From: Variovorax sp.
Lineage (GTDB): Bacteria; Pseudomonadota; Gammaproteobacteria; Burkholderiales; Burkholderiaceae_C
NCBI GenBank assembly: GCA_017744285.1
Contig: JAGIBP010000037.1
Span: forward strand, 1-53,170
Reading direction: 5' to 3'
DNA: 53,170 nt
The notes under the pieces were generated by a model, which was not told the DNA's origin, searched no databases, and saw only the letters and a program-made list of their open reading frames with translations. Below are positions 52,481-53,170 of the stretch, piece by piece; within the stretch, counting starts at the first letter, position 1, and each line of letters starts with the position of its first letter. A program made the translations under genes and the position numbers.

Positions 52481-53170
52481 ATGTACACCCAGGCAATGGA
52501 CACCATGGGCAAGGAAGACGGCCAGAAGAAGACCGTCCGCTCGGCCGAGGAAATGCAGCTCGAGGAGCGCTTCGACGCGCACATCGACGCCGGCGATTTC
52601 ATCGAGGCCAAGGACTGGATGCCCGAGCACTACCGCAAGACGCTCGTGCGCCAGATCAGCCAGCACGCGCATTCCGAGATCGTGGGCATGCTGCCCGAGG
52701 GCAACTGGGTCACGCGCGCGCCGACGCTCAAGCGCAAGGCGATCCTGCTGGCCAAGATCCAGGACGAGGCGGGCCATGGGCTCTATCTGTATTCGGCGGC
52801 GGAAACGCTCGGCACCTCGCGCGACCAGATGCTCGACGCGCTGCACAGCGGCCGCGCCAAGTACAGCTCGATCTTCAACTACCCCACGCTGAACTGGGCC
52901 GACATGGGCACCATCGGCTGGCTGGTCGACGGCGCGGCGATCATGAACCAGGTGCCGATCTGCCGCTGTTCCTACGCACCCTATGCGCGCGCGATGATCC
53001 GCATCTGCCGCGAGGAAAGCTTCCACCAGCGCCAGGGCTACGAGGCGCTGCTCACCATGATGCAGAAGGGCACCGACGCGCAGAAGGCGATGGTGCAGGA
53101 CGCGGTCAACCGCTGGTGGTGGCCCTCGATCATGATGTTCGGCCCGCCGGACGACCAGTCGCCCAACTCG
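52481..53170 (+). CDS. paaA: Ring 1,2-phenylacetyl-CoA epoxidase subunit PaaA (partial, cut by window end)
   Basis: First 230 residues of the catalytic diiron subunit of the PaaABC(D)E multicomponent oxygenase, which forms the ring epoxide that PaaG isomerises. Diiron ligands seen are DEAGH (95-99) and EESFH (178-182). [14 protein letters not shown] and [15 protein letters not shown] are family segments. The frame is open to the last base (usual length about 330), so the C-terminal third and paaB-E must follow beyond the window. Same strand as paaK, 28 bases downstream. Confidence 0.97.
   Translation, partial: MYTQAMDTMGKEDGQKKTVRSAEEMQLEERFDAHIDAGDFIEAKDWMPEHYRKTLVRQISQHAHSEIVGMLPEGNWVTRAPTLKRKAILLAKIQDEAGHGLYLYSAAETLGTSRDQMLDALHSGRAKYSSIFNYPTLNWADMGTIGWLVDGAAIMNQVPICRCSYAPYARAMIRICREESFHQRQGYEALLTMMQKGTDAQKAMVQDAVNRWWWPSIMMFGPPDDQSPNS

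Overview
The window reads as a high-GC (roughly 68-70%) betaproteobacterial chromosome segment, most like the Comamonadaceae and Variovorax in particular. The reasons are gene content and order (kup-benE-gshB, Bug/TTT solute-binding protein, PsiF, a paaG-I-K-A operon with a PaaR-type operator, DUF2917 beside a LysR gene) and G+C-rich intergenic repeats of a kind I recall from that family. It is dense housekeeping and catabolic DNA. I see no prophage, IS element, CRISPR array, rRNA or tRNA, and no gap above 300 bases.

Layout. 1-4.2 kb: a rearranged kup end, benE, gshB and a class II glutamine amidotransferase. 4.2-8.5 kb: DHA2 efflux pump, zinc metallopeptidase, CWC cysteine-rich protein and PPi-dependent phosphofructokinase. 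8.6-11.7 kb: minus-strand thiolase / PaaG-like crotonase / long-chain-type acyl-CoA dehydrogenase operon. 11.8-19.5 kb: DUF2917 and LysR pair, ProQ, malate synthase G, CaiB-type CoA-transferase, a second LysR, DUF2214 and PsiF. 19.6-27.3 kb: argS, SPOR protein, dsbA, lptA-lptB-rpoN and a THUMP-type RNA methyltransferase. 27.3-35.6 kb: mostly small enzymes (MetE-like, GST, PIN, kinase-like, SEC-C protein, MFS, GFA, FMN reductase, GNAT, SnoaL, CinA, PgpA). 35.6-39.6 kb: an FAD monooxygenase and Bug protein diverging from a LysR. 39.6-47.3 kb: LuxR-type regulator with hybrid histidine kinase, then a minus-strand apaG, antiporter, YbdK-type ligase and thiL series interspersed with repeats, then rpe. 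47.3-53.2 kb: aspartoacylase-family protein, ankyrin protein, paaY, and the start of the phenylacetate operon paaG-paaI-paaK-paaA, cut by the window end.

How genes work together. The best-supported regulatory logic is at 49.7-49.8 kb. A perfect 14-bp palindrome sits inside the spacer of a predicted paaY promoter and over the predicted start point of the opposing paaG promoter, so one TetR-type repressor (PaaR, not in the window) could shut both. lptA-lptB-rpoN are linked by a GTGA overlap. Several convergent neighbours end within 0-11 bases of each other, and in some the two stop codons form a palindrome. In the apaG-thiL series, repeat-like DNA fills three gaps. In two of them it creates ATGA junctions and short open frames that join one gene to the next.

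The first 121 bases are not collinear with what follows. They encode an internal piece of Kup on the minus strand, while the plus strand resumes Kup about 70 residues further on. This looks like a contig-end chimera or an inversion breakpoint. I found nothing I would call a new defence or mobile system. The most unusual signals are the repeat-made junctions at 40-45 kb and the divergent paa control region.
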